NCBI GenBank assembly: GCA_963575745.1
Contig: CAUYUJ010018904.1
Coordinates: 52,501 to 116,500 of the forward strand
DNA from: Prorocentrum cordatum
Taxonomy: Eukaryota > Sar > Dinophyceae > Prorocentrales > Prorocentraceae
DNA: 64,000 nt
Direction of reading: 5' to 3'
Both the position numbers and the translations under genes were made by a program. Positions 23,285 through 32,916 of the stretch are shown one piece after another. The notes under the pieces were generated by a model. The model did no database searches. It was not told the DNA's origin and saw nothing but the letters and a program-made list of their open reading frames with translations. Position 1 is the stretch's first letter. Each line of letters starts with the position of its first letter.

Positions 23285-24859
23285 TCACTCGCCGTCTGAC
23301 GAGCTCGAATGCTCGACCAAAAATTCAGCTGCCTGCAGGGCCCCACGTGCCCGGGCACTGGCGTACGCAAAGGCAGTCAACCCACGCCAGCCTCCACTGT
23401 AGAAGAGGGCAGTCGGACCTCCTGCTTTGAGAGCATCCGAAGCCCAACCACGCCTGAAAGCATGCGTGCCCCACGCCTGCGGGGACCTCAGATTGCACGC
23501 AGCCGCTGCTAGCTTTAAGAAAGCCAGCGACTCGGAATAAGATATGTGTTGGAACGGTGGCTCTTTGGCCTCGACAACAGGCACTAAGGCGCACACGCCG
23601 CACAAAGACGGCCCCTGCGCCCCACATATGCAGCCCCTGACCACTTCAACTGGCTCCTTGTAACATTTCCGCCGCAGAAATGTTACGATCACCTGCTTCT
23701 TGCCCTTGGCCTCCTTGATTCTTAGTGGGGCCAGGCTCGTACCAATAATCAAGGTTTCACTATAGCGCAAGGTGAAGTGGCGCGACACAACCCACGACCG
23801 AGCCACGTCCGGCCTGGATGCCTTCTCGGAAACCCACTTTGCCAAGGCGCGCGTGTCTCCTGGCGAAGCCCTCAACTTCACACGGCGAGTCGCCGGATCC
23901 GTGGCCTTCTCAGCGCCCCGAATCAAGCGGGAAGTGTCCGCCAAAGGACCTGGTGAACTTTTCAACCAAGCCAACGCTGTTCGAAGACGAGACACATACT
24001 GCGCTAACGATGCTCCGCTCCGAAAGAGAGACACGAAGCAATCCAAGATGCACTCCTGAGGGGGCCATGGCTCCACGCGCACCGTAGCCGCTGCCTGTCC
24101 CCACAAGACCACAGCAGACGCATAACCCAAGGCACTTTTTCGCCAGCCTTGAAATTCAATCCAGCATGCCCGCTCCGCGAAGACGGCGGCGGGAGCGGGG
24201 CTTCGTTGAGCTTCGCGAGCTTCAGCTGTTGGCGCCTGGCCAGGCATGTCCACGGGCGGCTCTGGCACTTTGTGGAGCACGCGTATGGCGTGTGCCAGTA
24301 CCGGCGGCGGGGGGACACAGCCCGATTGCCTTGCAGCCACTACCAGTCGCAATGCTGCGAGCGCTTGCGCCATTTCTTCGGCTGACGCCGAGGCTGGCGC
24401 AGCTGGACCCGCCAATGAATGCTCACGGCTGCGAGCCTGGCGGTCCGTCTGCGCTTCCTGCACCGCTGGCTGCTGCATCCCCCTATCCGCTCGACCACAG
24501 AACAACAGAAAAACCTTGACGATGGCAACGTCCAGCTGGCCCAGGGCAGGCCAAACCTCCTGCGCCTCGAAAGCGTCCAACGAGCCAAAATCACTGAAGG
24601 AAGTCGCGCCGTCGCGCTGCAGACTTGCTGCGATGCCGTCCGCGTCATGGACGTCCTGCTTCGCGGCGCCACCGGCCCCCTGAAGCACGCTCGCCAATTC
24701 GCCGCGCCAGCGATCCGCAGGATGGCCAGGACGTGGAAGGGAAGCGACAGGCGGCAGCGCTGGCTCGCTGGCCTCAGTAAGCCCCTCACGTAAGCGCTGC
24801 CATCTCGCCCGCTCTGCGTTGACAAAACTCAACGCCATGCGCCGGCCTGCAACCCGCAA
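23285..24859 (-). CDS. E1 tyrosine recombinase (YR)
   Basis: 524 residues; would integrate or excise the circular DNA form of E1 in the nucleus. The C-terminal catalytic half shows the YR tetrad in order: Arg365 in TLRYSETL, a β-hairpin motif RRKCYKEPVEV (residues 397-407), the HAFRR box (His466, Arg469), Trp491 in SGGWRG, and Tyr499, eight residues after the Trp, as nucleophile. Between hairpin and HAFRR box lies a Cys cluster CIC-x7-CGVC (410, 412, 420, 423) that is conserved in E2 and E3 and may bind zinc. The N-terminal 250 residues are low-similarity and Ala-rich. The frame opens 124 bases after the RT stop; the internal Met8 is an alternative start. This is the best preserved YR in the window. 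Confidence 0.85.
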   Translation of the reverse strand: MRVAGRRMALSFVNAERARWQRLREGLTEASEPALPPVASLPRPGHPADRWRGELASVLQGAGGAAKQDVHDADGIAASLQRDGATSFSDFGSLDAFEAQEVWPALGQLDVAIVKVFLLFCGRADRGMQQPAVQEAQTDRQARSREHSLAGPAAPASASAEEMAQALAALRLVVAARQSGCVPPPPVLAHAIRVLHKVPEPPVDMPGQAPTAEAREAQRSPAPAAVFAERACWIEFQGWRKSALGYASAVVLWGQAAATVRVEPWPPQECILDCFVSLFRSGASLAQYVSRLRTALAWLKSSPGPLADTSRLIRGAEKATDPATRRVKLRASPGDTRALAKWVSEKASRPDVARSWVVSRHFTLRYSETLIIGTSLAPLRIKEAKGKKQVIVTFLRRKCYKEPVEVVRGCICGAQGPSLCGVCALVPVVEAKEPPFQHISYSESLAFLKLAAAACNLRSPQAWGTHAFRRGWASDALKAGGPTALFYSGGWRGLTAFAYASARARGALQAAEFLVEHSSSSDGE

Positions 24860-24983
24860 TCTATTTTGAGCCGAAGGCTACGGACGACAAAAGCAGAAGT
24901 GCCAGGCAGAAGCCACGCGTGGGAAACTGAGTGCGCCTGCGCTGCGTACATTTTCCTTCCGCGGACACCCAGCCATTGCCGCC

Positions 24984-26555
24984 TTAGCTGTCCCAGGGGA
25001 GCGCTGGCCAACGCCAAGCCGTCTCCCGGAAAGACAAGCTGTCTAGTTCAGCGCGGCTCTGCTCCGCTTTACTTACGCGAGTAGGCCCATCTGCCAGATT
25101 CAACGCAGAAGGGACATAATGAGCGTGCATAAGCACACTTGCTGCAGCTAGATCGAACCAGATGGTGCCCAAAACTGCGTTGAGATCGGGCTGCCGGGAA
25201 CTGTCACGCAAAAGTGCGCTCAACGCCGCTGTGTTGTCGATAAACACAATGAGCTCTGGTGACTCGACTCCTTGCTCCAAGAAAAGCCGCACGCCGCACA
25301 ATGCTGCCACTAATTCCCAGAGGGTCACCTGCGCGCGCCTGGGCCGAGCCCAAGCCCAAGCTCTAGACGGAATCTTTGCTGCCGCCCAGACATGCTTTGA
25401 CGGAGTTTGAAGCACTACAGCCAAGTTGCCTCCGCCAGTGGCGTCAGTGTACAGGATGCACCTCTGGAGCGGAGGTTGGCTGAACCGCACGAAAACGGAA
25501 GGGTCAGAGCTTAAAAATCGCTCCCACCACTGCAGAGCATTGCGCACGCGAGCTGCCAGCATACGTTTCCGTTGGCTGCTCTGCCAGAAGAGCGGTGCCA
25601 GAAAAATTCTCGCTCCGCGGCCAAAAACAGCTGTGGCCCCCCAGCTAAGGCGACCAGCAAGTTTAGCAGCCTCTGCTGGCGCCAACGCGTCACTACGCAA
25701 GGCATCGCGAATTTGCTGGAGCCACTTTTTTTTCTTCTCGCACCCAATCCAAAACCAAATGCCCTCCAGGCAGGCCTTCGCCTGTACGCCTAACACGGCC
25801 ATTTGTGTCGCCCCAGCAACTGCTTTGGATTCATCTAGCAGCCAGCCAAGCAAGTCCACGATCACTGTGCGCGCAAGCCCCGCCGACCCTCGCGGACCCA
25901 CCAAAGATCCGGGATCCGCGGTGCTCGTGCGCGCGTCTGCGCCGAACAAATCGTCGACGAAACGCGGATAAGCAAGCAGAAATATACGGGCCAAAATTGC
26001 TTGCACCGTGCTACCGAATCGATGCCGCGCAAAGACAGAAGCCGCCGCGCCAAAAGGACAAGAGAGCAACTGTAATCCCTTGTCCTGCTGGGCAGCACTA
26101 TTCCACGTGGCAACTGAAAACCGGAGATGGTTCTCCTGCACAGGAAGCGTCTTGAACGCACTTTTAAAATCATCCTTGCGGAAGAGCAGAGGCGAACCCC
26201 CCTCTGCAGCGTCAAAACAAGCCCGGGCCACACCAACAAGTGTATCGAGCGTGTCGTGACGCATTTCCTCTGGAATGCAAGTGGCAGAGTTGAGACCGTT
26301 GCCACTGAAATCGTCGATCAGACGTACTTTCCTACTCCTCTGCCCGGCACGTTCCCGCCAACCTTCGTCGACAGGGAAGCGGACTGCAAGCAAAGCATCT
26401 ACGGCGGAAAGCTTTACCCAAAAAGCTTTCCTCTGCGCAACCTCTTCTTTGCATTTGTTCTCAAACGCCTCCTCTGCCGCGGGGCACAGCGACGCGCGGG
26501 CCCACGCCTTGCGCAAAGTCGGCGTTGATAGCGCCCACCGAACATTCCAGCGCAC
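24984..26555 (-). CDS. E1 reverse transcriptase-RNase H
   Basis: 523 residues; copies the element RNA into DNA. RT motifs visible: KVRLIDDFS (76-84), motif A FRKDDFKSAFKTLP with Asp128/129, LQLLSCPFGA (161-170), and motif C RFVDDLFGAD with Asp201/202. A thumb-like stretch follows (AAKLAGRLSWGATAVFGRGAR, 297-316). RNase H follows with Asp371 (YTDATGGG), Glu414 (LWELVAALCGV), Asp440 (FIDNTAALSALL) and Asp489 (LNLADGPTR). All catalytic residues are present. The upstream region encoded at 26,461-26,994 is in the -0 frame relative to this one, offset by +1. The Met at 26,555 is only the first in frame and may not be a true start. Confidence 0.88.
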   Translation of the reverse strand: MRWNVRWALSTPTLRKAWARASLCPAAEEAFENKCKEEVAQRKAFWVKLSAVDALLAVRFPVDEGWRERAGQRSRKVRLIDDFSGNGLNSATCIPEEMRHDTLDTLVGVARACFDAAEGGSPLLFRKDDFKSAFKTLPVQENHLRFSVATWNSAAQQDKGLQLLSCPFGAAASVFARHRFGSTVQAILARIFLLAYPRFVDDLFGADARTSTADPGSLVGPRGSAGLARTVIVDLLGWLLDESKAVAGATQMAVLGVQAKACLEGIWFWIGCEKKKKWLQQIRDALRSDALAPAEAAKLAGRLSWGATAVFGRGARIFLAPLFWQSSQRKRMLAARVRNALQWWERFLSSDPSVFVRFSQPPLQRCILYTDATGGGNLAVVLQTPSKHVWAAAKIPSRAWAWARPRRAQVTLWELVAALCGVRLFLEQGVESPELIVFIDNTAALSALLRDSSRQPDLNAVLGTIWFDLAAASVLMHAHYVPSALNLADGPTRVSKAEQSRAELDSLSFRETAWRWPALPWDS

Positions 26556-26994
26556 TTACGGCCACTGGTTCGGACACGCGCCGCTTCGGAGGCATTATAC
26601 CGGAAGGATTCAACCTACCCGCGATCGGAAATCCGAAAGCTAAGTTATGTACAAGCTCTTTATCTGGCCACGCGATGCTCTCGAGCATCTCCGCGAGAAG
26701 CAGTAGATTCTTCCCCGGCCCTACCAGCTGCTGCACGTGCAGCGGTAATCCCTGCAGAATTTGCTCCCAGGGCACAGCCAGGTCACGTTTCCGCCCCTGC
26801 CAGTACTCTAAAGCGTCAGCGCGCCATCTATGCAAAGCCCCCCGGCTGAGAGCCGAGGATTTTTGAATTGCATCCTGCAGCAAAGGAGGCAAGCAGCCCT
26901 CACGCGCGACGTGCGGCAAAAACTGCGCCCATTTAAAATGCGCCGCAGGTGTCATAGCAGACCGGGCGCCCCGATCCTGTAGCAGAGCATGCAC
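26461..26994 (-). CDS. E1 RT N-terminal region (separate frame)
   Basis: 177-codon frame homologous to the N-terminal part of the E3 RT polyprotein. The shared pattern is H..WA..LP, then W.GRKRDL..PW, LP.HVQ.LVGPGKNLLLLAEMLESI.WPD, then a GFPI.G.L..SGI.P motif. It overlaps the start of the RT frame and needs a +1 shift near 26,540 to join it. E2 has the same arrangement at the same place, while E3 is continuous. The region probably belongs to the RT protein; its own function is unknown. Confidence 0.6.
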   Translation of the reverse strand: MHALLQDRGARSAMTPAAHFKWAQFLPHVAREGCLPPLLQDAIQKSSALSRGALHRWRADALEYWQGRKRDLAVPWEQILQGLPLHVQQLVGPGKNLLLLAEMLESIAWPDKELVHNLAFGFPIAGRLNPSGIMPPKRRVSEPVAVSALECSVGAINADFAQGVGPRVAVPRGRGGV

Positions 26995-27118
26995 GGCCGA
27001 ACGGATCTCGACAAGAAAATCCTTTCCACCACGTTTCCTCTGTACCCTGAGAAGAGCTCCCGTCAGAAACCTCGCTCAGTTGTTCCTCCACGTCTGTCTC
27101 GGGGAATCGTCCTTCCCC

Positions 27119-28091
27119 TCACTTGTTCCACCACTTGTCCTGCCAGGACTTGTTGCCCTGGTTGTTGCCATGGCCGCCCTTGCCTCCCTTGCCGTTGGAG
27201 TTGCCGCCGTTGCCAGAGCGCTTTGGCGACCTGGACCTCTTCTTCTTGGGGGTGCTCGGCGCGGGCCCAGCCCCTTTGTGCGCCTTGCCCTGGCCCTTCG
27301 GCGCCGCCCCGCTGGAGCTGGAATTGCCCCAGCCTCCGTAACCAGAGCTGCTGCCGCCGTAGGTCCGGGAGCCTCCGCCGTGCTGCGCCTGGCCAGTGGT
27401 CGTCCGGCCGGTGGTCTCCTTCATTTTCTGAGACACTTTATCTTTGGCCTTCCGGGCCATGTCCTCGTCGAGCACGTTGAAGTAGTGCGAAAGCCGGTCC
27501 TCGCCTCGCTCGAGCGAGCGCGCCATCGCCTTACGCTGCAAGATGTCGTACTGATAAGCCGTCCGGACCCCGCCGTGTTCCTCAGCTATGTGGGTCAAAT
27601 TGAACAGGTCAGCCAAAAGCTCTGTGGACGAGCACGCTTTCATCAGCACACTTCATCCCCCACTGGAAGACGTGACCCACGAACGTAGCGTAGCTCTGGT
27701 AATCGAGCTTCAACTCGTCCGCTCGGGCTTTCTTGTCGTCGAGCACATGCTTGACCTTCTCCTCAATAGATGAACCAGTCGGTGGCGCAGCCACGACAGG
27801 CGTGCGCGACCATTCCGGTCGGTGGTGCGTCTGCAGACACTCACCGTCCGCGCTGCCAATCCACTTGCGCTGCTTCTCGGCGGCCACTTTGCCAGCATGC
27901 TCGAATTTGGCCAAGGTTTCTTCTGAAGGGAACCCATCCGATGGGAAGTGCGCCAAACCCATTTCTTGGATCCGCTTGGCCAAATCGAAAGACAAACCCT
28001 TCTTTGCAGAGCCCGCCGCGGCCGTGTGAGACGTCGCCTGGACGAACTGCTGCATGGCATTGGCGAACACCGAGGCCCCTGCAGCATCCGA
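27119..28091 (-). pseudogene. E1 gag, 5'-truncated and frameshifted
   Basis: Homologous to the 450-residue E3 Gag from about its residue 165 to the end. It begins at 28,091 exactly where the A1 repeat ends (ASVFANAMQQFVQA aligns with E3 ATLASTMSDYLEAQ). It then reads KGLSFDLAKRIQEMGLAHFPSDG to QWGMK, where a single-base shift near 27,655 moves the sense frame to LMKACSSTELLADLFNL. The C-terminus is a Gly/Ser/Lys-rich basic tail with KKKRSRSPKRSG, ending at 27,119. About 160 N-terminal residues are missing. No zinc knuckle is present in the tail. Confidence 0.75.
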
Positions 28092-28294
28092 AACCGAACA
28101 CCGAGCAGCCGGCACCAAGAAGACCGCCCCCAGCGGCCCACCGAGGGAGCGCGCCGCCTGTGACCAACTCCGCGGGCACCATGGCCGCGAGCACACGGCC
28201 ACCGAGCCCCCGAAAGGGAACTGCGGCGCCACCGCCCCCAAGGGCAAAGACGACGACGACGCCGACGACAGACAGACAGACAAACAGACAGACG

Positions 28295-28369
<75 letters not shown>

Positions 28370-28609
28370 TGACTGACAGACAGACCAACGGCCCAGAGAG
28401 ACCGACGGACAACCGCGACCTCACCGAGGCCCCCAGACGCGTGAGAAGCAACACCGCCGACGGGAAGCGCCGCCAGGCACCACCAGCTCCACCAGGAGCA
28501 CCCACTTTGGGATAAGGCGAGTGAGCAAAGAAGCGGAGGAGTACATAGACAACTCCGGCCGCTCGTTGTTTTCTCGCGCTGAAAACGCTACGCGTTTTCG
28601 CGCGGAGAA
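28092..28609 (-). repeat. E1 A1 terminal repeat
   Basis: Near-identical partner of A2. Contains the (GACA)n tract at 28,262-28,386 and, at the outer end, the hairpin GCGCtGAAAACG-ctacg-CGTTTTCGCGC (28,576-28,603), followed by GGAGAA and then unrelated flank. The inner edge is fused to gag codon ~165. Confidence 0.85.
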
Positions 28610-28789
28610 TCCGAGCAAGGCGCTGCCACTCCTCGGGTGCAGCCTGCGGTCGGGAAGCTGCGGGGCGGCAGCCGTCGCGGACGCAGCCGCGAGCGGGGGG
28701 AGGCGGCTGCTGCGCGCCAGCCCCAAGGGGGGGGGGACGGCCGGGGGGCGGAGTCGGGCGAGCGGCACTTGCGGCACGCGGGGGTCGGA

Positions 28790-28983
28790 GGAGACGGAGG
28801 AGGAGGAGGAGGAGGAGGAGGAGGAGGAGGAGGAGGAGGAGGAGGAGGAGGGGGAGGATGGGGAGAATTGAGGATTGAGGAGGAGAAGGAGGAGGAGGAG
28901 GAGGATTGAGGAGGAGGAGCGAGGATCGGAGGGGGAGGAGAAGGAGGAAAGGGAGGAGGAGGAGGAGGAGGTGAGAGAGGAGG

Positions 28984-29016
<33 letters not shown>

Positions 29017-29020
29017 CTCC
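28790..29020. repeat. (GGA)n and (GTC)n microsatellites
   Basis: GGA run at 28,792-28,855, interrupted GGA to 28,980, then (GTC)n at 28,983-29,016. Confidence 0.9.
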
Positions 29021-29173
29021 TGCTTCTCCTCGGAGGGGGGCATGCCTGAGTCGTGAGGATCGGTTGGGCACAGCGCGGGGCCGCAGAGCGAGGCGGTGCG
29101 CGGGTATCGCCCCACCGAGGGGCGGTGTGAGGCAGCGTGGAACTACGGTCGGACCTAGGACAGAAAAACATCC

Positions 29174-30297
29174 TGAAAGATTAGGCGAAAATTTCCCGCC
29201 CGCCGATTTTGGTAGCAAGCTGGGTTCCTGGGTTCCTGGTTCCAGGTTCCCGGCTGCTGGTTCCGGGCCGATTTCGGTGGGTTCCGGGATCCTGGGTACC
29301 TTGTCGATCTCCTTATCGTTATCTTTATCGATCCCACGATTCATTATCGATCTCATGATTCATCTCGCTCAATCGATCTCACCATCGATCTCATCATCAA
29401 ACCATCCACTGATTGTTGTTTTCTCTGGTGAAATAAAATATAGAGGGATATTGTGCGCAAGCTATGCGGTGCACTCGACCAGGTGCAAACTATGGTGTGC
29501 TATCTTTGTGGTGCAGTATTTGTGGTGCAATCCATGTGGTGCAATTTATGTGGGGGCAATCTTTTGGTGCAATCTATGTTGCGCACTCTACGTTGTGCAA
29601 TCTGTGTGGTACAATCTATGTGGTGCAATCCACTCTGCTGAACTTGAACTCGTCATCTCCACTGCTCGCGCAAACATCCCATTCACCCACCCGCAACTTG
29701 ATTTGCAAAACCTGTTCAGACCGACTACGACGACACCGACGACAACGACTAGGACGACACCGACGACGTCTCCGACGAGTTCGACGACGACAACGACGCC
29801 GACGACGACGAAGGCGACGACGACGCCAACGAAGGCGACGACGAGGGAGGAGGAAGGACGACGACTGCGACAACGACGACAACGACGACAACGACGAGGG
29901 AGGAGGGAGGACGGCGACGACGCGAACGACAACGAAGGAGGAATGACGGCGACGCCGACGACGACAACGACGAGGGAGGAGGGAAGACGACGACGACAAC
30001 GACGACGACGGTGACGAAACAGGAGGGACGACGACGAGACGCCGACGACGGACGACGACGACGACGTGGGAGGAGGAGGAAGGACGACCACGGCGACAAC
30101 GACGACGGAAACGACACGACGCCAAAGAGGACGACGACGACGAACACGAGAAAAGACAGAGGACGACGTAGGCGACGACGACGACGACGCGGGAGGAGGG
30201 AGGACGGCGATGACGCCGACGACGACGACGACGACGCAAGAGCGCGCGCGCACGCTTTTGTTGAACATCCGTGTTGCGAAACCTTGGGTTTTTGTAT
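29174..30297. repeat. segmental duplicate of 12,040-13,166
   Basis: Direct, almost identical copy beginning TGAAAGATTAGGCG. It starts at the right arm of the inverted repeat seen at 11.8-12.2 kb, so the left arm was left behind. It ends at TTTTTGTAT, and the next base (30,298) is the first base of a gag codon. Confidence 0.93.
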
Positions 30298-31381
30298 TTC
30301 TGGTAGCTGTCGGTTGGGCGTCTTCTTGGTGACTCGATGGGTTCAATTTCCCCGCTCGATTTCGCTGACCCCGCAATGCGGGACATGATCAGGAATCTGG
30401 TGAAAAACGGGGAGAAGCCTTATGACAAAGAAGGCGAGGGCGCTGAGTTTCGTGCCTGGAAGGTGCAGCCCGCCCAAGTGGCCTTTGCTCTCCGCGTCCA
30501 GGGGAAATGTGCCACGTCCGTGCCGCCACCTCCGACTGCTGAAAACACCCTGGCCAAGACAATGGCTGAGTATCTCGAAGCCCAGGCTGCAACGCACAAG
30601 CGCTCAGTGAAGGCTCTTTCGTTCAAGTCGTCGGACCGCGTCGCAGAGCTGAGCATGGAGAATTTCCCTGAGGACCTCCTGCCGTCTGAGGAAGGCCTGG
30701 CTACCTTCGGGGAAAGGGGCCGCGTGGCCAAAGATAAGGGCCGCCCATACGTGGGGAGCGCTGATGGAGAGGATCTCCAGAAGCATTTCCGCCCCGCTTG
30801 GTCGAAGACGCCGCGCATTGATGTCCCCGTTGGCGAAGGCAGCGTTGCTGAGCGGCACCGCCAGATGGTGGATTTCAAGCGCGCCAAGGCCAGCGGGGAG
30901 CTGGAGTATCCTGGGTACGCGTCCTTCCAGTCGCACCTGATGGATTGGGGTACTAAACTGATCCTCATGAAGGTTGCGACGCCCGTGGACATCCTGGGTT
31001 ACACGGGCCTCCTGAGCAAAATGGCCGAGGAGAATGGGGGCGTCCGGACACGACCTGCTCAACCGGACCGCCATGGCCAAAGCTTTGGAGAAGGGCGATG
31101 CTGGGTGGAAGCGTTTATTCTCCAAGGTCGACATGGACAGGCTCCGCGAGGCCAAAGACAAGGTCACGAGCAGGGCGGCCGGAGCAGCGAAAGCAGCTTC
31201 TGCGAGGGGTTCTGGCGCGGCCAAGGGCAGCAGCGGCGGCAAGGGCGGCGGCAAGGCCCCGATGTCTCTTTCACCAAAGGCGCCGCCGCGCTCGCGCAGC
31301 CCCCGGGACAGTGGCTGGAAGCAGAGCTCGAGCTGGAAGCAGGACAGCTGGCACCATAACGCCTGGTCGAAGAAGAAGTGA
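30298..31381 (+). pseudogene. E4 gag, truncated, nonsense and frameshift
   Basis: Homologous to the E3 Gag from its FWYLSVGRLL segment to the C-terminus. The homology begins at the first base after the segmental duplicate. The third codon is TAG where E3 has Tyr, and ATG at 30,337 opens a 340-codon frame (SPLDFADPAMRDMI, then PAQVAFALRVQGKC). After EENGGVRT at about 31,045 a short deletion shifts the sense reading to the frame ending at 31,381 (DLLNRTAMAKALEKGDAGWKR, then a Gly/Ser/Lys tail ending NAWSKKK). It is assigned to E4 because it is on the plus strand upstream of the plus-strand RT fragments; intervening sequence has been inserted since. Confidence 0.7.
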
Positions 31382-31611
31382 AGCCAGAGCCGGAGCTGCA
31401 GCGCAGGCTCCAGCGACGATTCCCGCCGTTTTGATGCGGAATCGAGCGATGTAGCATCGCATGCTTGCCGCAGTTTAAGCGGCGCTGCCAGCGCGCCCCG
31501 CTCCCCCCAGCGGCGGGTCGAGCCTGGATTTAAGGTTGAATTCCCGGCCTTTCCTGGCTTGTCCCGGGAGCTTGTGCATAATTTCCCTATTTCGAGGTTT
31601 ACGAAGAACTT
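31382..31611. other. gag 3' flank
   Basis: Unassigned ~230 bases after the E4 gag stop. In E3 the same position (gag to RT) is only ~190 bases long in total. Confidence 0.4.
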
Positions 31612-31760
31612 CGGTCTTGTAAACCAGCTTTCTAACACGTTTTTCTATTTCTTGGTTGGTTTACAAGTTTTTGGGCAGGTTTACAAGACCCAGTCGGGTC
31701 TTGTAAACCTGCATCGATTGAACCAGACACCAGGTCTTGTAAACCTGCTTGGGGCCCTGG
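31612..31760. repeat. TTTACAAGAC inverted motifs with a perfect 17-bp hairpin
   Basis: Five copies of (G)GTTTACAAGAC or its complement in ~140 bases. At 31,675-31,691 and 31,696-31,712 two of them make a perfect 17-bp stem (GCAGGTTTACAAGACCC) with a 4-base loop. The same organisation, inverted, occurs at 36,861-36,975 and 48,810-48,930 next to an RT N-region. The region therefore appears to be the gag-RT spacer of this element lineage. It could be an RNA structure acting in expression, or a recombination site. Confidence 0.7.
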
Positions 31761-31784
31761 CATATCTTACGAGAGACTAGGGAG

Positions 31785-31906
31785 CGCCAGGGGGCGCCTG
31801 GGAGCGCCAGGGAGCGCTCGGGAGCGCCAGGCAGCGCCAGGGAGCGCCAGGGAGCGCCAGGGAGCGCCAGGGAGCGCCTGGGAGCGCCTGAGAGCGCCTG
31901 GGAGCA

Positions 31907-31945
<39 letters not shown>

Positions 31946-32005
31946 CTGAGAACGCCTCGGAGCGCCTGAGACCGCCTGAAACCGCTTGGGAACGCCTGAG
32001 ACCGC
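31785..32005. repeat. 10-bp tandem repeat (GGGAGCGCCA/T)n
   Basis: About 20 units of GGGAGCGCC(A/T)G-type decamer, degenerating toward the right (GAACGCCT, GACCGCCT). Confidence 0.9.
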
Positions 32006-32133
32006 CTGAGAGCACGATTCCGGGCCAACTCCAGGCAGACACCATTCTTCTGCTTACTTGAATCGTTCATCCATGGCCATTTGCATCAGCTGCGTGCTAA
32101 TTCTGAATATTTTACTGTACTTTCCATATCCAC

Positions 32134-32916
32134 ATGCTTGTATTAATTTGCTTTCTTCTTTTGTGTGCATCCGCTGCTGGTCTGAGAATTGATATGTCAA
32201 ATAATGGATTTTCGCAGTGCCCCTACTGTCAATTATGGGTCCCGGACGCGCAAGTAATGACACATTTGGCGCGTCATCCAGGATACATGGAGCAATTCAT
32301 GGTAAGCACATCCGCGTCGTCAACGTCAGCAGTTGTTCCACAGCCAGTCGCTGCGATTCAATTTCCACCACCACTTCCACAACCAATCGGTGCGATTCAG
32401 GGCTCATCGCCGGTCGCACCTCCGACAGCGCTTCCCTTGCCTCTTGCAGGCCGGGAATCTCCAACAGCAGTGGATCAAGTAGCTCCGGGATTCCACACGT
32501 GCACGGGCAAGACCATGCAGCAGGTTTTGACGTGGGTCGACAGACGGGGCGAGGCAGGATGCCTCGCGGATCTACTATCTTTTGGAATTGTGAAGCCATT
32601 GGGCATGTGCGGATGTCATTCGTCGGGCCCCGTCTTGAGACCAGGAGTTCGGTCGAGCCAAAGCAAAAAACACTCAAAACCAATAGCATGTGCTCGGTGC
32701 CCCCGTTGCGATAACAAGCCGTCGGTTTCATTCATTGGCACTCCTTTCGATCTCGAGAAGAACAAATTATCACTCAAAACGCATCTTCGATTGGTTTGCC
32801 ACTGGCTTGACGGCGCAACCATGGCTGCTGCAGCTCATGCTGAGAGTATCTTCCGCGGGACAGTTTCAGATGTATTTAGAAAGCTGCGAGAATCAGTCGT
32901 TCGGGGTATGAAATGA
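32134..32916 (+). CDS. Merlin/IS1595-like transposase, N-terminal ORF (zinc-binding)
   Basis: Up to 260 residues, but the first 20 (hydrophobic) are probably untranslated; Met21 at 32,194 (MSNNGFSQCPYC) is the better start. Near the N-terminus is a C2H2-like finger, CPYC-x12-HLARH. The C-terminal third has CGC and CARCPRC pairs followed by SVSFIGTPF and a helical stretch with CHWLDGATMAAAAH. This is the zinc ribbon plus HTH layout that precedes the DDE core in IS1595/IS1016/Merlin transposases. It would bind element ends. The stop TGA overlaps the start of the next ORF as ATGA (32,913-32,916), so the two may be co-expressed by reinitiation or a -1 shift, or the split may be a mutation. Confidence 0.65.
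   Translation: MLVLICFLLLCASAAGLRIDMSNNGFSQCPYCQLWVPDAQVMTHLARHPGYMEQFMVSTSASSTSAVVPQPVAAIQFPPPLPQPIGAIQGSSPVAPPTALPLPLAGRESPTAVDQVAPGFHTCTGKTMQQVLTWVDRRGEAGCLADLLSFGIVKPLGMCGCHSSGPVLRPGVRSSQSKKHSKPIACARCPRCDNKPSVSFIGTPFDLEKNKLSLKTHLRLVCHWLDGATMAAAAHAESIFRGTVSDVFRKLRESVVRGMK

Larger units (their letters stand above)
22483..28609 (-). mobile_element. E1: Ngaro/DIRS-order tyrosine-recombinase retrotransposon
   Basis: Coding strand is minus. The order is A1 (28,609-28,092), truncated gag, RT N-region, RT-RNase H, YR, B1 (23,183-23,094), A2 (23,098-22,594), a ~50-base spacer, then B2 (22,543-22,483). This A1-ORFs-B1-A2-B2 plan is the split-direct-repeat structure known from PAT/Ngaro elements of the DIRS order, which integrate through a YR rather than an integrase. 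A1 and A2 are nearly identical over ~505 bases. No methyltransferase domain is visible, which favours Ngaro over DIRS1/PAT. The gag is 5'-truncated and frameshifted, so this copy is probably not autonomous, although RT and YR are open. Confidence 0.8.

Noticed and set aside
32134-32193. Hydrophobic N-terminus as a secretion signal on the transposase
   Set aside because: The downstream Met21 precedes the zinc finger and nuclear function is expected. The hydrophobic stretch is most likely 5' leader sequence.
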